A DNA stretch of 5,794 bases. Source: Methanobacterium sp. GTDB lineage: Archaea; Methanobacteriota; Methanobacteria; Methanobacteriales; Methanobacteriaceae. Shown here one piece after another: positions 5,653 through 5,794 of the stretch (position 1 is its first letter; every line of letters starts with the position of its first letter). The notes under the pieces are model-generated. The model saw nothing but the letters and a program-made list of their open reading frames with translations. It was not told where the DNA came from and did not search any database. Position numbers and translations under genes: made by a program. Location of the stretch: assembly GCA_009712615.1 (NCBI GenBank), contig WASR01000354.1:1-5794 (forward strand), written 5' to 3'.

Positions 5653-5668
5653 CATTCTTCAGGAATGT
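5652..5668. repeat. 17-bp dyad beside the gap TATA box
   Basis: ACATTC (5652-5657) and GAATGT (5663-5668) are exact reverse complements separated by TTCAG. The dyad touches the upstream edge of the preferred gap TATA box, where the BRE element should lie, so a protein bound here could compete with TFB or activate it. It is a candidate operator, seen by eye only. Confidence 0.45.
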
Positions 5669-5689
5669 AAACAAATATTAAACTTGATA

Positions 5690-5757
5690 AGAGTAATTTA
5701 ACTCTAAATACACTATTCCATGATCATTTTATATTTTTCATGGTATTATAAATTTTA
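5690..5757. other. Upstream tail with dyads and a possible rightward TATA box
   Basis: The last 130 bp contain no ORF that I would call. They show AGAGT (5690-5694) facing ACTCT (5701-5705), CCATGA (5718-5723) facing TCATGG (5738-5743), the palindrome ATGATCAT (5720-5727), and ATTATAAATTT near 5746-5756. The last could be a TATA box for a rightward gene beyond the window. All are short, and in DNA this AT-rich some will be chance. Confidence 0.3.
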
Positions 5758-5794
5758 TGTTCTGAACTTCAAAATTAAGAAAAAAAACATAATC

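Noticed and set aside
1..5794. CRISPR array, insertion sequence or phage module
   Set aside because: No regularly spaced direct repeats, transposase or integrase frame, or terminal inverted repeats with target duplication were seen; the genes present are ordinary chromosomal ones.

Overview
The window looks like a piece of a low-GC, mesophilic methanogen chromosome, most likely Methanobacteriales (Methanobacterium-like). Two diagnostic genes support this: a Sep-tRNA:Cys-tRNA synthase (SepCysS), largely confined to methanogens and relatives, and an archaeal type II GAPDH very like the Methanothermus fervidus enzyme as I remember it. Archaeal signals agree: Shine-Dalgarno (SD) motifs of the GGTGAT/GGAGG type, AT-rich TATA-like boxes and oligo-T terminators. 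The genus is an inference from remembered protein similarity; no search was run.

Layout. (1) 1-404, +: 3' part of a NYN/PIN-like domain protein that begins before the window. (2) 567-1031 and 1120-1578, +: two tandem paralogous stand-alone GyrI-like effector-binding proteins. (3) 1579-1734: convergent terminator zone. (4) 1735-2874, -: pscS (SepCysS). (5) 2875-3218: 344-bp region with several inverted repeats, the probable pscS promoter and a doubtful 30-codon ORF. (6) 3219-3851, -: PHP-domain metal-dependent phosphoesterase. (7) 3990-4535, +: divergently transcribed unknown protein whose motifs fit a PD-(D/E)XK nuclease fold with a four-cysteine zinc ribbon inserted in the catalytic core. 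(8) 4572-5588, -: gap, archaeal NADP-type GAPDH, convergent with the previous gene. (9) 5589-5794: gap promoter region with dyads.

How the genes relate. There is no obvious multi-gene operon. pscS (tRNA-dependent cysteine synthesis) and gap (gluconeogenesis) are core methanogen functions transcribed singly. The GyrI-like pair may be one expression unit, but the second copy has its own TATA-like box. The least explained parts are the putative zinc-ribbon nuclease facing the PHP phosphoesterase, the duplicated GyrI-like proteins, and the dyad-rich DNA upstream of pscS and gap. No rRNA, tRNA, CRISPR array, insertion sequence or phage gene was seen.
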